Shown: positions 32,398-41,236 of the stretch, piece after piece
Layout of the letters: the number at the start of each line of letters is the position of its first letter
How positions within the stretch are numbered: position 1 is the stretch's first letter
Assembly: GCF_030812415.1 (NCBI RefSeq)
Contig: NZ_JAUSST010000011.1
Span: 1-64,000 of the forward strand
Direction of reading: 5' to 3'
Source: Paenibacillus harenae
GTDB taxonomy: Bacteria > Bacillota > Bacilli > Paenibacillales > Paenibacillaceae
DNA: 64,000 nucleotides
Notes under the pieces: generated by a model
Databases searched by the model: none
What the model was told of the DNA's origin: nothing
Seen by the model: only the letters and a program-made list of their open reading frames with translations
Made by a program: the position numbers and the translations under genes

Positions 32398-33216
32398 TTA
32401 TCCAAACTGATTTATAGCTTGCACTGGTTTGCCAGTCAGACTGTTTTCAAACATGTCTATAATAAACAAGAAATGTTCTGCTTCACGAAATACATGATCG
32501 GCTAACAACGGATGAATAATGCTCTTAATTCGGCATGCTTCAATTAGTTCACGAGCGGTTCTCTTAAAGTCACGAAGCGACTTTACGGAAACCCGGTTCT
32601 GATCAAGAAATTGGTCAAGGAGCGGAGCGGTTTGCGACTGAGGGCGCATAGATTCCAAGTCCTTCGCTTGAAATAATAATTGATCGAATTCTTGACTGAA
32701 GTTATTTGCCTGTTCTACCAGCTTTCGTTCTGAAGGATCGAGCAGGTGACTAATGAATTTGGCATGGTCAGCCATAATTCTCAAGAAAAACACATTCTCG
32801 TCGATTATGGCATCAGGCAACGGTTCTAACCTGCCCAAATTCAATTCCGTTAACCGGTTTCTGAAATAATTCGCCTCCCTGCTCACATGATCCACCAATA
32901 AGGGAAAGTTGTTAGCGCCAGGAAGCTGACACCTCAAGATTAATCCAAGTACTTTTCTCTTGAAGACCCATATATAAGATACGGCCGTATGGACCTCCTC
33001 ATTAAACCTTCTTATCACGTTAGGATCAGTTCCAACCGTAAATGCATTCGCCCTGTGTTCAATGGATTCAAATAAGGAATAAAAATGATTAGCTTCATTA
33101 ATTAGCTGCGTATCTTCACATCGGAAACCCAGTTTTAAGAATAATGAATGCTCTTTCATTATCCGCGACCAAAACCTTATTTCATCTAATGAACGTGCTA
33201 CAAAGGCGTCTGACAT
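32398..33216 (-). CDS. DUF2935 protein
   Basis: This 272-residue protein is made of two tandem copies of a four-helix unit: residues about 8-120 and 135-265, each with E-x-x-F-W/F-x-x-I-M-x-x-H at the start (EIRFWSRIMKEHSLFL; DENVFFLRIMADHAKFI) and HVxREAxxF near the end. That is the DUF2935 family, common in Bacillales. Paired His/Glu in each unit suggest a ferritin-like metal site, but no function is established. It has its own promoter region and terminator. Confidence 0.85.
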   Translation of the reverse strand: MSDAFVARSLDEIRFWSRIMKEHSLFLKLGFRCEDTQLINEANHFYSLFESIEHRANAFTVGTDPNVIRRFNEEVHTAVSYIWVFKRKVLGLILRCQLPGANNFPLLVDHVSREANYFRNRLTELNLGRLEPLPDAIIDENVFFLRIMADHAKFISHLLDPSERKLVEQANNFSQEFDQLLFQAKDLESMRPQSQTAPLLDQFLDQNRVSVKSLRDFKRTARELIEACRIKSIIHPLLADHVFREAEHFLFIIDMFENSLTGKPVQAINQFG

Positions 33217-33327
33217 TAGAAAATCCTCCCTTACTATCGCTTCTAGTTCTTACCGTATGAGCGAGTGCTCGGTCATATTCTTATGTGCAGGAAAATAGAC
33301 AAGCCCCAAATATCTCCATAAAAATGC

Positions 33328-33352
33328 AAAAAGACTGCCATTCGCATGGCAG
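33328..33352 (-). terminator. Terminator of the DUF5667 gene
   Basis: On minus, GCTGCCAT pairs with ATGGCAGT around GCGA, followed by CTTTTTGC. Confidence 0.75.
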
Positions 33353-33363
33353 CCCTTGCGGGT

Positions 33364-34401
33364 TTATTTCGTTTCTTTTTTATGATTTTGCCGAGCAGAT
33401 TCGCTTTTGCCGGCATTCTCATGTGACTTCGTTGGCTTGTTAAGCTGTTTCTTGGAGGCTTGTTGTTGTTCTTTCTCTTTCTTCTGCTTTTGTTTGTCTT
33501 CTTGCAATGGCTTCACAGATTTGTTGTCTTCAACCGCTGACTTGGTGCTGACTGATCCTGCAGTTGCAGAGGAAGCATCTTGTTCTGTACTTTGCGAGCT
33601 TACCGCCGTCGTTGTTGTGGATGCTGCCGCCTGGCCAGTAAGATCAGTCTTCGATGTTGTTTCTTCTTCTTCGCTTTTCCCGCTAAGCTTCGTAAGCTTC
33701 TTCTCCAGATGAGCAAAAGACTTCGTAATATTCTTCAGCAAGGAACTCTGTGCTTTCGGATTGCTCACTTTATCCAGTGCGGCGGCCAGAGCCACGATAT
33801 TATGCTGCAGCGAGTTTTTCACTTTATCCGCTTGGGCAGGCTCCACGCCTTCCTCTTCTTCATTGGTATCATCTGATCGTTGATCATCCCCATCCGCAGT
33901 CGTATCGACAACCGTCGAATCCACCGCTGGTTCTTCAACGATCGGATCCGTCGATTCTGCATTCGCATCTGTTGCGACCGGATCAATAACGGAAGCGGCT
34001 GTATCGATCGCTTTCTGTTGTTGCGAAAGAGACCGCTGGAGCGTTTCTCCAGCTATTTCCGCGTGACCTTCCTCGAGCAGCACAGCCGATTCTGCTAAGC
34101 GTTCTTGGGCAAATTGCGCGAGCAGAATAGCTTCTTCCATATTGTCTGAAGCAAATGCGAGCTGAATACGTTCATAAATCGTTTTTACGAAATAGAAGAA
34201 ATCACCCGGCAGAAGCGATGGAGCTTCTTGTGCGTTTTCCGGCGAGCTTGTCGTCGCGGCATCGTCAGCAGTAATTGTCGATTGAGATCCAGCCTCATCC
34301 GCCCATGCCGAGCCCGTCCCGACTGAAAATGCGAGCATGCTTATAATCGTGCTTTTGGCTATAAAACTCTTGATATCTTTTGTTAAATGCATATGATTCA
34401 T
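33364..34401 (-). CDS. Secreted DUF5667 protein with low-complexity tail
   Basis: This 345-residue exported protein has a signal peptide (1-34, after AWA). A DUF5667 domain (about 60-155) includes the signature LLPGDFFYFVKTIYERIQLA and ERLAESAVLLEEG. An acidic Asp/Glu stretch follows (about 160-195), then a second helical segment, and finally a Lys/Gln/Ser/Thr-rich tail from about 250. The basic tail may bind wall polymers. In Paenibacillus such proteins are often multi-copy; function is unknown. Confidence 0.8.
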   Translation of the reverse strand: MNHMHLTKDIKSFIAKSTIISMLAFSVGTGSAWADEAGSQSTITADDAATTSSPENAQEAPSLLPGDFFYFVKTIYERIQLAFASDNMEEAILLAQFAQERLAESAVLLEEGHAEIAGETLQRSLSQQQKAIDTAASVIDPVATDANAESTDPIVEEPAVDSTVVDTTADGDDQRSDDTNEEEEGVEPAQADKVKNSLQHNIVALAAALDKVSNPKAQSSLLKNITKSFAHLEKKLTKLSGKSEEEETTSKTDLTGQAAASTTTTAVSSQSTEQDASSATAGSVSTKSAVEDNKSVKPLQEDKQKQKKEKEQQQASKKQLNKPTKSHENAGKSESARQNHKKETK

Positions 34402-34535
34402 CCATCCTGTCTAGTTGATTTGCGCGCTGCAGCAGCATTGATTAACTAATTCGAAAGGAAGAATGCTTTTCAGGGGGTTCGAATAATGGTATGAACTGCA
34501 AGTAAAAGCAAAGCAGCTAACCGTCTGCGGTTATT

Positions 34536-35882
34536 TTATTTGGTATTATTCGCATGTGCAGGTCCACAGCACGAAGAATTCGTAACATTTGCATCTACAG
34601 GTGCACAGCACGAGGAATTCGTAACTTGCAAAGCTGTCTTTGGTCGTGAAACGCTGCAAACGCCTGTTTCGGGAAGATGGAGTTTCACTTCCCGAGCCGA
34701 GTCCCAGTCGCCTGCTAAAGCAGCTGCAACGCTTCTGACTTGCTCGTAACCCGTAGCGAGCAAAAATGTAGGTGCGCGTCCATAGCTCTTCGCCCCGACG
34801 ATATAAAAATGATGCTCCGGCTGGCTAAGTTCAGCTTCGCCATGCGGCCGAACCGTGCCGCAGCTGTGAATGTTTGGATCAATGAGATCTGCCAATTTGG
34901 GAACGCATTCGATAGATGAATCAGCCTCATATCGAAGCTCTCTTATGAAAGAAAAGTTCGGCCTTGCGCCCGTTGCTGCTATGATCTCATCCACTCCTTC
35001 GATCGTTGCGCCTGTCCCTAATACATTCAACTTCTCTCCATTTCGCTCAAGACCATGGATATAAAAGGGGGTATGGACTTTTATTAACCCTTCTTTCACA
35101 AGCGCGGCAGCACGTAAACCAAGCTCCCCCCTAGCAGGCAGACCGTCAAGCTCGCCGCCTCCAAAAACGTCTGCAACGGATTGTTTTCTTAGAACCCAAT
35201 GGATCGTCGTATCAGGATTTTGAAGCTTCCATTCATTAAGCAATAAAATGGCATTGATGGCTGAATGACCGCTGCCGACGACAGCTACTGTTTTGCCGTT
35301 GTAACGCTTTGCATGAGCATCCATAATGTCCGGAATGCCATAATGAATATGCGAGCTGTAGTCGTTCTCCTTCTCCGCGTAATCACCGCTGGCTCCAATT
35401 GGATTTGGCGTATTCCATGTACCGGTAGCATCGATTACGGCCGAAGCCTCCATACGATGGATAACGTTTTTGCTTTCGTAAACGACTTCAAAGGGCGCCT
35501 TTTCCCTACCGGCTGTTTTCATTTTATCGTAACCTTGTCGATGTATGGCTGCAACGCGCGCCTCGGTCCTAATGTTCGTTTTTAACTTGTCCAGTTCCGA
35601 TAGCGGATGCAAATATCGGTCATATAGTTGTTTGCCGGTTGGCAATTCATCTTTAGGAGGCGCCACCCATCCAGTCTCAATAAGAAGCTCTGCTGCCGCA
35701 TTATCAATATTGAATTCCCATGGCGAAAACATTCGGATATGACCCCACTCGAGTACGGAGGCTCCCACTGTTTTTCCTTGCTCCAACAACACAAATGAAA
35801 TATCCCTCTTAGTTAATTGAGCGGCAGCAGCCAACGCCACCGGTCCTCCTCCGATAATAGCTACGGGTAATTGATTTTTCAT
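34536..35882 (-). CDS. Flavin monooxygenase-like protein with tandem Cys-Cys tail
   Basis: The product has 448 residues from ATG 35880-35882 (GAGGAGGAGTTAAA). The N-terminal FAD site is IIGGGPVALAAA (about 8-19) and a second dinucleotide site is VAVVGSGHSAINA (near 205). The layout is that of flavin-containing monooxygenases related to ArsO. The C-terminal 25 residues carry two copies of VTNSSCC(A/G)P, giving two vicinal cysteine pairs, which is unusual for this family and suited to binding As(III) or another soft metal(loid). It is divergent from an ECF sigma factor whose own tail is Cys-rich. The arsenic genes lie 2.5 kb away. The longer frame to 35945 is not supported. Confidence 0.75.
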   Translation of the reverse strand: MKNQLPVAIIGGGPVALAAAAQLTKRDISFVLLEQGKTVGASVLEWGHIRMFSPWEFNIDNAAAELLIETGWVAPPKDELPTGKQLYDRYLHPLSELDKLKTNIRTEARVAAIHRQGYDKMKTAGREKAPFEVVYESKNVIHRMEASAVIDATGTWNTPNPIGASGDYAEKENDYSSHIHYGIPDIMDAHAKRYNGKTVAVVGSGHSAINAILLLNEWKLQNPDTTIHWVLRKQSVADVFGGGELDGLPARGELGLRAAALVKEGLIKVHTPFYIHGLERNGEKLNVLGTGATIEGVDEIIAATGARPNFSFIRELRYEADSSIECVPKLADLIDPNIHSCGTVRPHGEAELSQPEHHFYIVGAKSYGRAPTFLLATGYEQVRSVAAALAGDWDSAREVKLHLPETGVCSVSRPKTALQVTNSSCCAPVDANVTNSSCCGPAHANNTK

Positions 35883-36027
35883 TTTAACTCCTCCTCTAAT
35901 TCGTTTATAGTCTAAGTGACGGTGCATGTATTCAAATAGATGCATTTATGTTTTTTATAATATTTGCGTCCTTTCGCCCATAGTTAACGTCAGTACTGGA
36001 AAGAACAATGCAAAGAGGTGCATAACA

Positions 36028-36594
36028 ATGGAAATCCCTCAATTATGGCAGCTTTTTCATCAACCGTTGAAGAAATTTGTGATCAGTCGTACCGGGGATC
36101 CTATTGCCGCTGACGACATTGTGCAGGATACGTTTATAAAAATTCATTTAAACATTAAAAACCTAAGGAATGACGAGAAGATAAAAGCATGGGTCTATCA
36201 AATAACGCGGAACGCCATTATCGATTATTACAGGCGCGAACGATCTTTCGAAGAACTTCCGTTCGACCTTCCGGTCGCCGAAGAAGAAATCGAAATCAGT
36301 ACCCAGCTGGCTTCCTGCATAAAACCGATGATCGAGCAATTACCGTTCAAATATCGAGAGGCGCTTACGATAACCGAGCTGGAAGGCTATACGCAAGTCC
36401 AGTTAAGCATGAAATTAGGCATTTCTCTTTCGGGTGCAAAATCCAGGGTTCAAAGAGGCAGGTTAAAGCTCAAGGAATTGTTGCTTGCATGTTGTCATGT
36501 CAAAACCGATCTATTGGGACATTTGCAGGATTATGAAATCAATGACCGCCTCCATGCAGAATCATGTACTCCCTCTTGCAACTGCAACTTATAA
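36028..36594 (+). CDS. ECF RNA polymerase sigma factor (SigZ-like) with Cys-rich tail
   Basis: The product has 188 residues from ATG 36028 (GAGGTGCATAACA before it). Region 2 (FVISRTGDPIAADDIVQDTF, then WVYQITRNAIIDYYRR) and region 4 (LPFKYREALTITELEGYTQV, GAKSRVQRGRLKLKELL) are complete. The tail after region 4 carries a CC pair and then ESCTPSCNCNL, six Cys in all. B. subtilis SigZ, the closest type I can name, also lacks an adjacent anti-sigma gene, and none is seen here. Direct sensing of a thiol-reactive metal(loid) by the tail is possible. The divergent flavoprotein gene is a likely target. Confidence 0.8.
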   Translation: MEIPQLWQLFHQPLKKFVISRTGDPIAADDIVQDTFIKIHLNIKNLRNDEKIKAWVYQITRNAIIDYYRRERSFEELPFDLPVAEEEIEISTQLASCIKPMIEQLPFKYREALTITELEGYTQVQLSMKLGISLSGAKSRVQRGRLKLKELLLACCHVKTDLLGHLQDYEINDRLHAESCTPSCNCNL

Positions 36595-36675
36595 ATTGCG
36601 TCTTATTTCAGCTTTTCTCCGTCTTCATGGACGTAAGAATTGTAAAGAACGCTTGCTGCGGGTAAACCTAATGAT

Positions 36676-36700
36676 AGGGGTCTAGCCAAAACCCCTTCTT
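36676..36700 (+). terminator. Terminator of the sigma-factor gene
   Basis: AGGGGT pairs with ACCCCT around CTAGCCAAA, followed by TCTTTT. It overlaps the stop of the convergent flavoprotein gene. Confidence 0.5.
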
Positions 36701-37743
36701 TTAAGTTGCTTAACAACGTATTTCGCATCCGAACCTACGCCACGTATGGTTGCCGAAGCAAAGGATCGTTGACCGGATAAGCCAAGATAATATAATCCAG
36801 GCACCGTGCTGCTCAAACCTCCCTTTTGAATGGGATACCCTCTTTCATCCAATGCGCCTTCTACTCCATGAAGATATGGCATAATAGGTCTAAAACCTGT
36901 AGCAAAAATGATGCTGTCTATTTGTTCTTTCGTTCCATCTGACCAAATAACACCTTCAGAATAAAACCTTTTGAACATGTTTTTCTGTTGAAGTTGACCA
37001 CTCTTCAGCATTTTTTTAAATCCGCCTACATCAATGGCTCCGCCCGGGCTACCTGCATTCACGCCGAATCTCCAAAAAGGAAAGGAATCGTACCCTATGA
37101 TCGTCATCCAGAAATGAACGTCTTTCCCAAGTAATCGTTGAGGAACTAATTGAACCGGTTTAAGTACGGCAAGAGTAGTAACAGCAGCCACCTCACTGAT
37201 CTCAGCTCCGATCTGAACGGCCGAATTACCTCTGCCAACAACGATGACTCGTTGGTTGCGGTAGGAATCCGGATTCCGGTACTCGGAAGAATGAATCATG
37301 TTCCCCTTAAATAACTTGCTTCCTTCCAGCCCAGGAACGAATGGCCGATTAAACGAACCTGTAGCGCATATGAGGTTTTTAGCCCTGTACACCTCACCGC
37401 CCGAAGTATAAATATTGAAAAGATCATCTCCTTCCACACCCTCCACCCGAACGTTAAAGCGGATCGGAAAGCGATGGTGCTCGGCATAGCTTTTTAAATA
37501 AGTGATGACTTCATCCCTTGTTGGATATGCATCAGACTTCATCGGAAATGGCATGCCAGGCAAAGAGGAGTATCCCGCAGGAGAGAATAGTCGCAGGTTG
37601 TCGTAATATTGCGACCAAGAACCACTCGGTTCTGAATTTGCTTCCAGAATGATAAACTTTAGTCCGTTTTTCTTTAAGTGATACCCAGCAGCAAGACCTG
37701 ATTGCCCGGCCCCAACAACAATTACATCATAAAGTTCGCTCAT
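36682..37743 (-). CDS. ArsO-like NADPH/FAD monooxygenase
   Basis: This 353-residue flavoprotein has an FAD-binding GAGQSGLAAGYHL (11-23), an FMO-like FxPxxY region (LFSPAGYSSLPGMPFP), and an NADPH-binding GRGNSAVQIG (about 172-181). A C-terminal FATGFRP motif (about 286) is also clear. ArsO-family enzymes accompany ars operons and oxidise organoarsenicals or other thiol-reactive compounds; the role here is inference from family and context. AAAGGTGATATT precedes the ATG. A MarR-type operator (37768-37787) lies 25 bases upstream, and the marR gene is directly upstream. Confidence 0.8.
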   Translation of the reverse strand: MSELYDVIVVGAGQSGLAAGYHLKKNGLKFIILEANSEPSGSWSQYYDNLRLFSPAGYSSLPGMPFPMKSDAYPTRDEVITYLKSYAEHHRFPIRFNVRVEGVEGDDLFNIYTSGGEVYRAKNLICATGSFNRPFVPGLEGSKLFKGNMIHSSEYRNPDSYRNQRVIVVGRGNSAVQIGAEISEVAAVTTLAVLKPVQLVPQRLLGKDVHFWMTIIGYDSFPFWRFGVNAGSPGGAIDVGGFKKMLKSGQLQQKNMFKRFYSEGVIWSDGTKEQIDSIIFATGFRPIMPYLHGVEGALDERGYPIQKGGLSSTVPGLYYLGLSGQRSFASATIRGVGSDAKYVVKQLKRRGFG

Positions 37744-37767
37744 AATATCACCTTTCGTTAATTAAAA

Positions 37768-37787
37768 TATTTGCATTTTGCAAGTAT
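37768..37787. promoter_or_regulatory. MarR-type operator upstream of the ArsO-like gene
   Basis: TATTTGCATTTTGCAAGTAT contains the perfect dyad TTGCA-TTT-TGCAA (37771-37783). It matches at 17 of 20 positions the site upstream of marR (38296-38315). Confidence 0.65.
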
Positions 37788-37814
37788 CTAATTAAAAAAT
37801 ATGGAGTAAGTTCA

Positions 37815-38261
37815 TTACCCCATCGCCGTACAGCACATTTTCGATTTTTGCATGCTTGCGTTTAGTAACTGAAGAGATCGAATGACCGTTTCCTTTTCAA
37901 ACTCATTCATAAATGAAAAAACTTCGTCTAAGTAATCGTTCATCATTTTTTCAATTGAGCCTGCAACAAACTTCCCTTCTGTTGTCAATGATAACAGATA
38001 TACTCTACCATCTTCAGGCGAAGCTGTTTTCTTCACCAGCTTACTCTTTATTAGGGATTGAATTTGTCGGCTAAAGGTCGTAATATCCACGCCAAGCGTC
38101 TCGGCGACCTTTTGCATGGAAGGCATGCTCTGACGGCCAATTTCGTAAAGGATATGACTGTGAATGAGAGATATATCCTGACCGCTGATTTGACAACAGT
38201 TCTTGTTTAACAAACCAAACTGTCTAGCAAGGACTTGCAGCAGGTCGCGCGTGTTATTCAT
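37815..38261 (-). CDS. MarR-family regulator with two Cys-Cys pairs
   Basis: This 148-residue winged-helix repressor has the MarR core (VAETLGVDITTFSRQIQSLI, then VKKTASPEDGRVYLLSLT). Unusually it has vicinal cysteines near both ends: NCCQ at residues 21-24 and MCCT at about 142-145. In a MarR dimer the N- and C-terminal helices form the dimer interface, so these pairs could make metalloid or disulfide switches. Operators with TTGCA dyads lie upstream of its own start and of the ArsO-like gene it precedes. It is divergent from arsR. Confidence 0.82.
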   Translation of the reverse strand: MNNTRDLLQVLARQFGLLNKNCCQISGQDISLIHSHILYEIGRQSMPSMQKVAETLGVDITTFSRQIQSLIKSKLVKKTASPEDGRVYLLSLTTEGKFVAGSIEKMMNDYLDEVFSFMNEFEKETVIRSLQLLNASMQKSKMCCTAMG

Positions 38262-38295
38262 TTTCTTCCCTCCCCTGTATTATTTATAAATCATA

Positions 38296-38315
38296 TATTT
38301 GCAATTTACAAGTGT
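38296..38315. promoter_or_regulatory. MarR-type operator upstream of marR
   Basis: TATTTGCAATTTACAAGTGT is the near-dyad TTGCA-ATT-TACAA, 35 bases upstream of the marR start. It is the second copy of the site at 37768-37787 and implies autoregulation. Confidence 0.6.
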
Positions 38316-38335
38316 TTATTTTTATATGCGTTAAC

Positions 38336-38376
38336 ACTTATATAACACTTTACTTATATAATCAGCTATGTATAAT
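38336..38376 (+). promoter_or_regulatory. arsR promoter with ACTTATATAA direct repeats
   Basis: TTTACT (38349-38354) and TATAAT (38371-38376) are 16 bases apart. ACTTATATAA occurs at 38336-38345 and 38352-38361, overlapping the -35, as expected for an ArsR operator. Confidence 0.55.
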
Positions 38377-38406
38377 AAACATTGATCCATTAAAAGGAGT
38401 GATTGC

Positions 38407-38724
38407 GTGAATCAACCTATAGACACGATCGCCGAGACGCTGAAGCTAGTGTCTGACAAGACCCGTCTTACTATTCTAGCTCTGCTTAAAGAACGAGAAA
38501 TGTGCGTATGCGATATCGTTACCATTCTTGAAACAACGCAACCTAATGTAAGCCAGCATTTGAGAAAATTAAAAGTTGGCGATTTGGTTAATGAGACAAG
38601 ACGCGCTCAATGGATTTATTATTCTTTAAATACGGATGACAAACCTTATCTTCATGGCATATTAGAAGTACTGCCATCCATGAAGCATGAACTGCAAAAA
38701 TTGAGTCCCGATTGCTGCAGTTAA
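38407..38724 (+). CDS. arsR: ArsR-family arsenite-responsive repressor
   Basis: This 105-residue winged-helix protein starts with GTG at 38407 (AAGGAGTGATTGC before it). The inducer-binding motif EMCVCDI (about 31-37) gives the Cys-x-Cys pair of classical ArsR, and a CC pair occurs at the C-terminus (SPDCCS). As(III) binding releases the repressor from DNA. It is the first gene of arsR-arsB-arsC. Confidence 0.95.
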   Translation: MNQPIDTIAETLKLVSDKTRLTILALLKEREMCVCDIVTILETTQPNVSQHLRKLKVGDLVNETRRAQWIYYSLNTDDKPYLHGILEVLPSMKHELQKLSPDCCS

Positions 38725-38774
38725 AGTTCGTGCATACGAGTTAAGTTTGATTCGCAACCATTTTAGGAGGAATT

Positions 38775-40067
38775 ATGTTAGTTACCGCGTCCATTATTTT
38801 TCTGATTACCTTGATATTCGTCATTTGGCAGCCTAAAGGTTTGAATATTGGTTACTCGGCTGTTGGCGGCGCGATATTGGCCTTACTCTTTGGCGTCGTT
38901 GATTTTAATGACGTGTGGGATGTTACCGGTATTGTCTGGAACGCAACATTAGCATTTGTCGCTGTCATTCTGATCTCACTCATCCTAGACGAGATTGGTT
39001 TCTTCGAATGGTCTGCACTTCATATGGCACGCTATGCAAAGGGTAACGGATATCTGATGTTCACCTTTGTCGTATTGCTAGGGGCTGCTGTCGCTGCGTT
39101 GTTCGCGAATGACGGTGCCGCACTTATTCTCACCCCAATTGTTCTAGCCATGGTCAGAGCTTTGAAATTCGATGATCGTATGATCCTGCCGTTTATTATG
39201 GCAAGCGGATTTATATCGGATACGGCTTCGTTGCCGCTCGTAGTTAGCAACTTGGTCAATATTGTATCATCCGATTTCTTTGGCATTGGATTTGCCGAGT
39301 ATGCAAGCCGGATGATTATCCCGAATTTCTTCTCGGTTGGAGCTAGTCTGCTGGTTTTATTCCTGTTATTCAGGAGAAGCATTCCGAAAAGCTATGATCT
39401 TAACCAATTGAAACAACCACGCGATGCAATAAAAGATACCCGGATGTTTAAATTATCTTGGATTGTTTTGGCAGTTCTCTTAATTGCTTACCTGGCAAGC
39501 GAATTCGTCCACATACCTGTATCCATCGTTGCAGGCATTGCCGCTATCGTCTTTATATTAGCAGCTCGCAGAAGTCCCGCTATCCATACCGGGGCTGTCA
39601 TCAAGGGAGCGCCTTGGTCGGTTGTCGTCTTTTCCATCGGCATGTATGTCGTCGTTTATGGACTTCGGAATGTGGGTATCACGGATGAGCTTGGCAAAGT
39701 GTTTCAATGGACGGCCGAGCAAGGATTATTTATGGCAACGGTCGGTACGGGATTCATCGCAGCTATCCTATCATCCATTATGAACAACATGCCTACGGTC
39801 ATGATTGATGCCTTGGCTATCCAGGGAACGGACACGAATGGCGTATTACGCGAGGCTTTGATTTATGCAAATGTGATTGGTTCCGACTTGGGTCCTAAAA
39901 TTACGCCGATTGGATCACTTGCCACCTTGCTATGGCTGCATGTTCTGTCCAAAAAAGGCGTTAAAATTACATGGGGCTATTACTTTAAAATCGGAATCGT
40001 ACTAACGGTTCCCGTTCTGTTTATCACGTTAGCAGGCCTGTACCTATGGCTTAGCATCATCCACTAA
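38775..40067 (+). CDS. arsB: Arsenite efflux pump ArsB
   Basis: This 430-residue membrane protein of the ArsB class has about 12 helices. Conserved stretches are [20 protein letters not shown] and [18 protein letters not shown] (after TM3), and [18 protein letters not shown] near residue 330. It exports arsenite (or antimonite) using the proton motive force. AGGAGG lies 8 bases before the ATG. It lies 50 bases after arsR and 25 before arsC. Confidence 0.95.
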   Translation: MLVTASIIFLITLIFVIWQPKGLNIGYSAVGGAILALLFGVVDFNDVWDVTGIVWNATLAFVAVILISLILDEIGFFEWSALHMARYAKGNGYLMFTFVVLLGAAVAALFANDGAALILTPIVLAMVRALKFDDRMILPFIMASGFISDTASLPLVVSNLVNIVSSDFFGIGFAEYASRMIIPNFFSVGASLLVLFLLFRRSIPKSYDLNQLKQPRDAIKDTRMFKLSWIVLAVLLIAYLASEFVHIPVSIVAGIAAIVFILAARRSPAIHTGAVIKGAPWSVVVFSIGMYVVVYGLRNVGITDELGKVFQWTAEQGLFMATVGTGFIAAILSSIMNNMPTVMIDALAIQGTDTNGVLREALIYANVIGSDLGPKITPIGSLATLLWLHVLSKKGVKITWGYYFKIGIVLTVPVLFITLAGLYLWLSIIH

Positions 40068-40092
40068 TTGAATTTATAAGGAGATACGAAAA

Positions 40093-40515
40093 ATGGAAAA
40101 GAAACTGGTTTATTTCTTGTGTACGGGTAACTCTTGCCGGAGTCAAATGGCAGATGGATTTCTTAATGCCCTAGGCAGTGAACAATACGAAGTGAAAAGC
40201 GCGGGACTCGAAGCACACGGTCTGAACCCTAGAGCGGTTCAAGTTATGGAAGAAGCCGGTGTTGATATTAGCCAAAACTCTTCAAATGTTATCGATCCGG
40301 AGATTTTAAATCGTGCTACCTATGTCATTACTCTTTGCGGCCATGCTGATGAACACTGCCCTGTCATTTCCAATCCGAATGTTGTGAAATGGCATTGGGG
40401 CTTCGAAGATCCGGCTAAAGCAACAGGCACAGAGGATGAAATCATGGATCAATTCAGAAACGTTCGCGAAGCAATTAAATCGCGGATCGAGAAGTTTGTG
40501 AAAGAAGGACAGTAA
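40093..40515 (+). CDS. arsC: Thioredoxin-coupled arsenate reductase
   Basis: The 140-residue ArsC of the low-molecular-weight phosphatase type has the P-loop [11 protein letters not shown] with nucleophile Cys10. The redox pair Cys82 and Cys89 lies in [11 protein letters not shown]. It reduces arsenate to arsenite for ArsB, with thioredoxin as reductant. AAGGAGATACGAAAA precedes the ATG. A strong terminator ends the operon. Confidence 0.95.
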   Translation: MEKKLVYFLCTGNSCRSQMADGFLNALGSEQYEVKSAGLEAHGLNPRAVQVMEEAGVDISQNSSNVIDPEILNRATYVITLCGHADEHCPVISNPNVVKWHWGFEDPAKATGTEDEIMDQFRNVREAIKSRIEKFVKEGQ

Positions 40516-40555
40516 AATCGGTAAAAAAATAGTTTAATTTGTACGTATTCATAAT

Positions 40556-40599
40556 AAAAGGAACGTTTACGGGCTGTTCGCCTGTAAACGTTCCTTTTT
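40556..40599 (+). terminator. Terminator of arsR-arsB-arsC
   Basis: A 15-bp perfect stem (AAAAGGAACGTTTAC/GTAAACGTTCCTTTT) has a 13-base loop and a following T. The strongest terminator in the window; symmetric A/T arms make it bidirectional. Confidence 0.9.
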
Positions 40600-40768
40600 G
40601 ATTATTCAATTTGTTGATTAGCTCTACAATAAAGCTCATGAGATCACCTGTCCCCATTAGGGCAACATAAATAAAAATAGACTGGCTTTCAATGTTATAT
40701 GACTCTATCAAAACCTGAACCTCTACCATAATCTACTAGTATCTTGAATTGTTGGAGGGGATAAGTTT

Positions 40769-41185
40769 ATGTCTGTGAGCCCGCTTTGCCGAAAATTTGC
40801 TACTATCCTAAGAGCACAACCCATGGTTATTAATGGAGTTTGTACAGCTTCAGCTGTACGGAATAACATTCGACCGCTTATTTTAGGGAAAAGATCTAGA
40901 TCTTTTCTTACCATTCCCCAAGCGTTTTCTTTCGAAAGTATCGGAAGGAATGGAAAAGCGCTCTGTTTGGGGGAAACTGTTATTTTAACCGCCGAAATCA
41001 ATCCTTTTATTTCTCGGCTACGTAGACACGGTATAAAAGTTACAGCACTTCACAATCACTGGTTATTCACGAATCCCAATCTTTGGTATATTCATTTTGA
41101 AAAGAAAGACCGACCATTGAATTTTGCTCGAGATGTACGGGATGCTTTGAATGTCTTGACTACAAAAGTCGTAGGGCCGAAGTAA
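40769..41185 (+). CDS. DUF1259 (LppY/LpqO-like) protein
   Basis: This 138-residue protein has the DUF1259 core: ILRAQPMVINGVCTASAVRN, LGETVILTAEINPFISRLRR, HNHWLFTNPNLWYIHFE. GGAGGGGATAAGTTT precedes the ATG. Larger members have about 250 residues with two such units; this one has a single unit and no signal peptide. Function is unknown. It follows the arsenic operon terminator, so it is a separate unit with its own terminator. Confidence 0.8.
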   Translation: MSVSPLCRKFATILRAQPMVINGVCTASAVRNNIRPLILGKRSRSFLTIPQAFSFESIGRNGKALCLGETVILTAEINPFISRLRRHGIKVTALHNHWLFTNPNLWYIHFEKKDRPLNFARDVRDALNVLTTKVVGPK

Positions 41186-41202
41186 ATTATAAAGCGTAGT
41201 GG

Positions 41203-41236
41203 AAGCAATCCCAAGGTTTTGGGGTTGCTTTTTTTT
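41203..41236 (+). terminator. Terminator of the DUF1259 gene
   Basis: AGCAATCCC pairs with GGGGTTGCT around AAGGTTTT (one G-T pair), then TTTTTTT. Confidence 0.85.
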
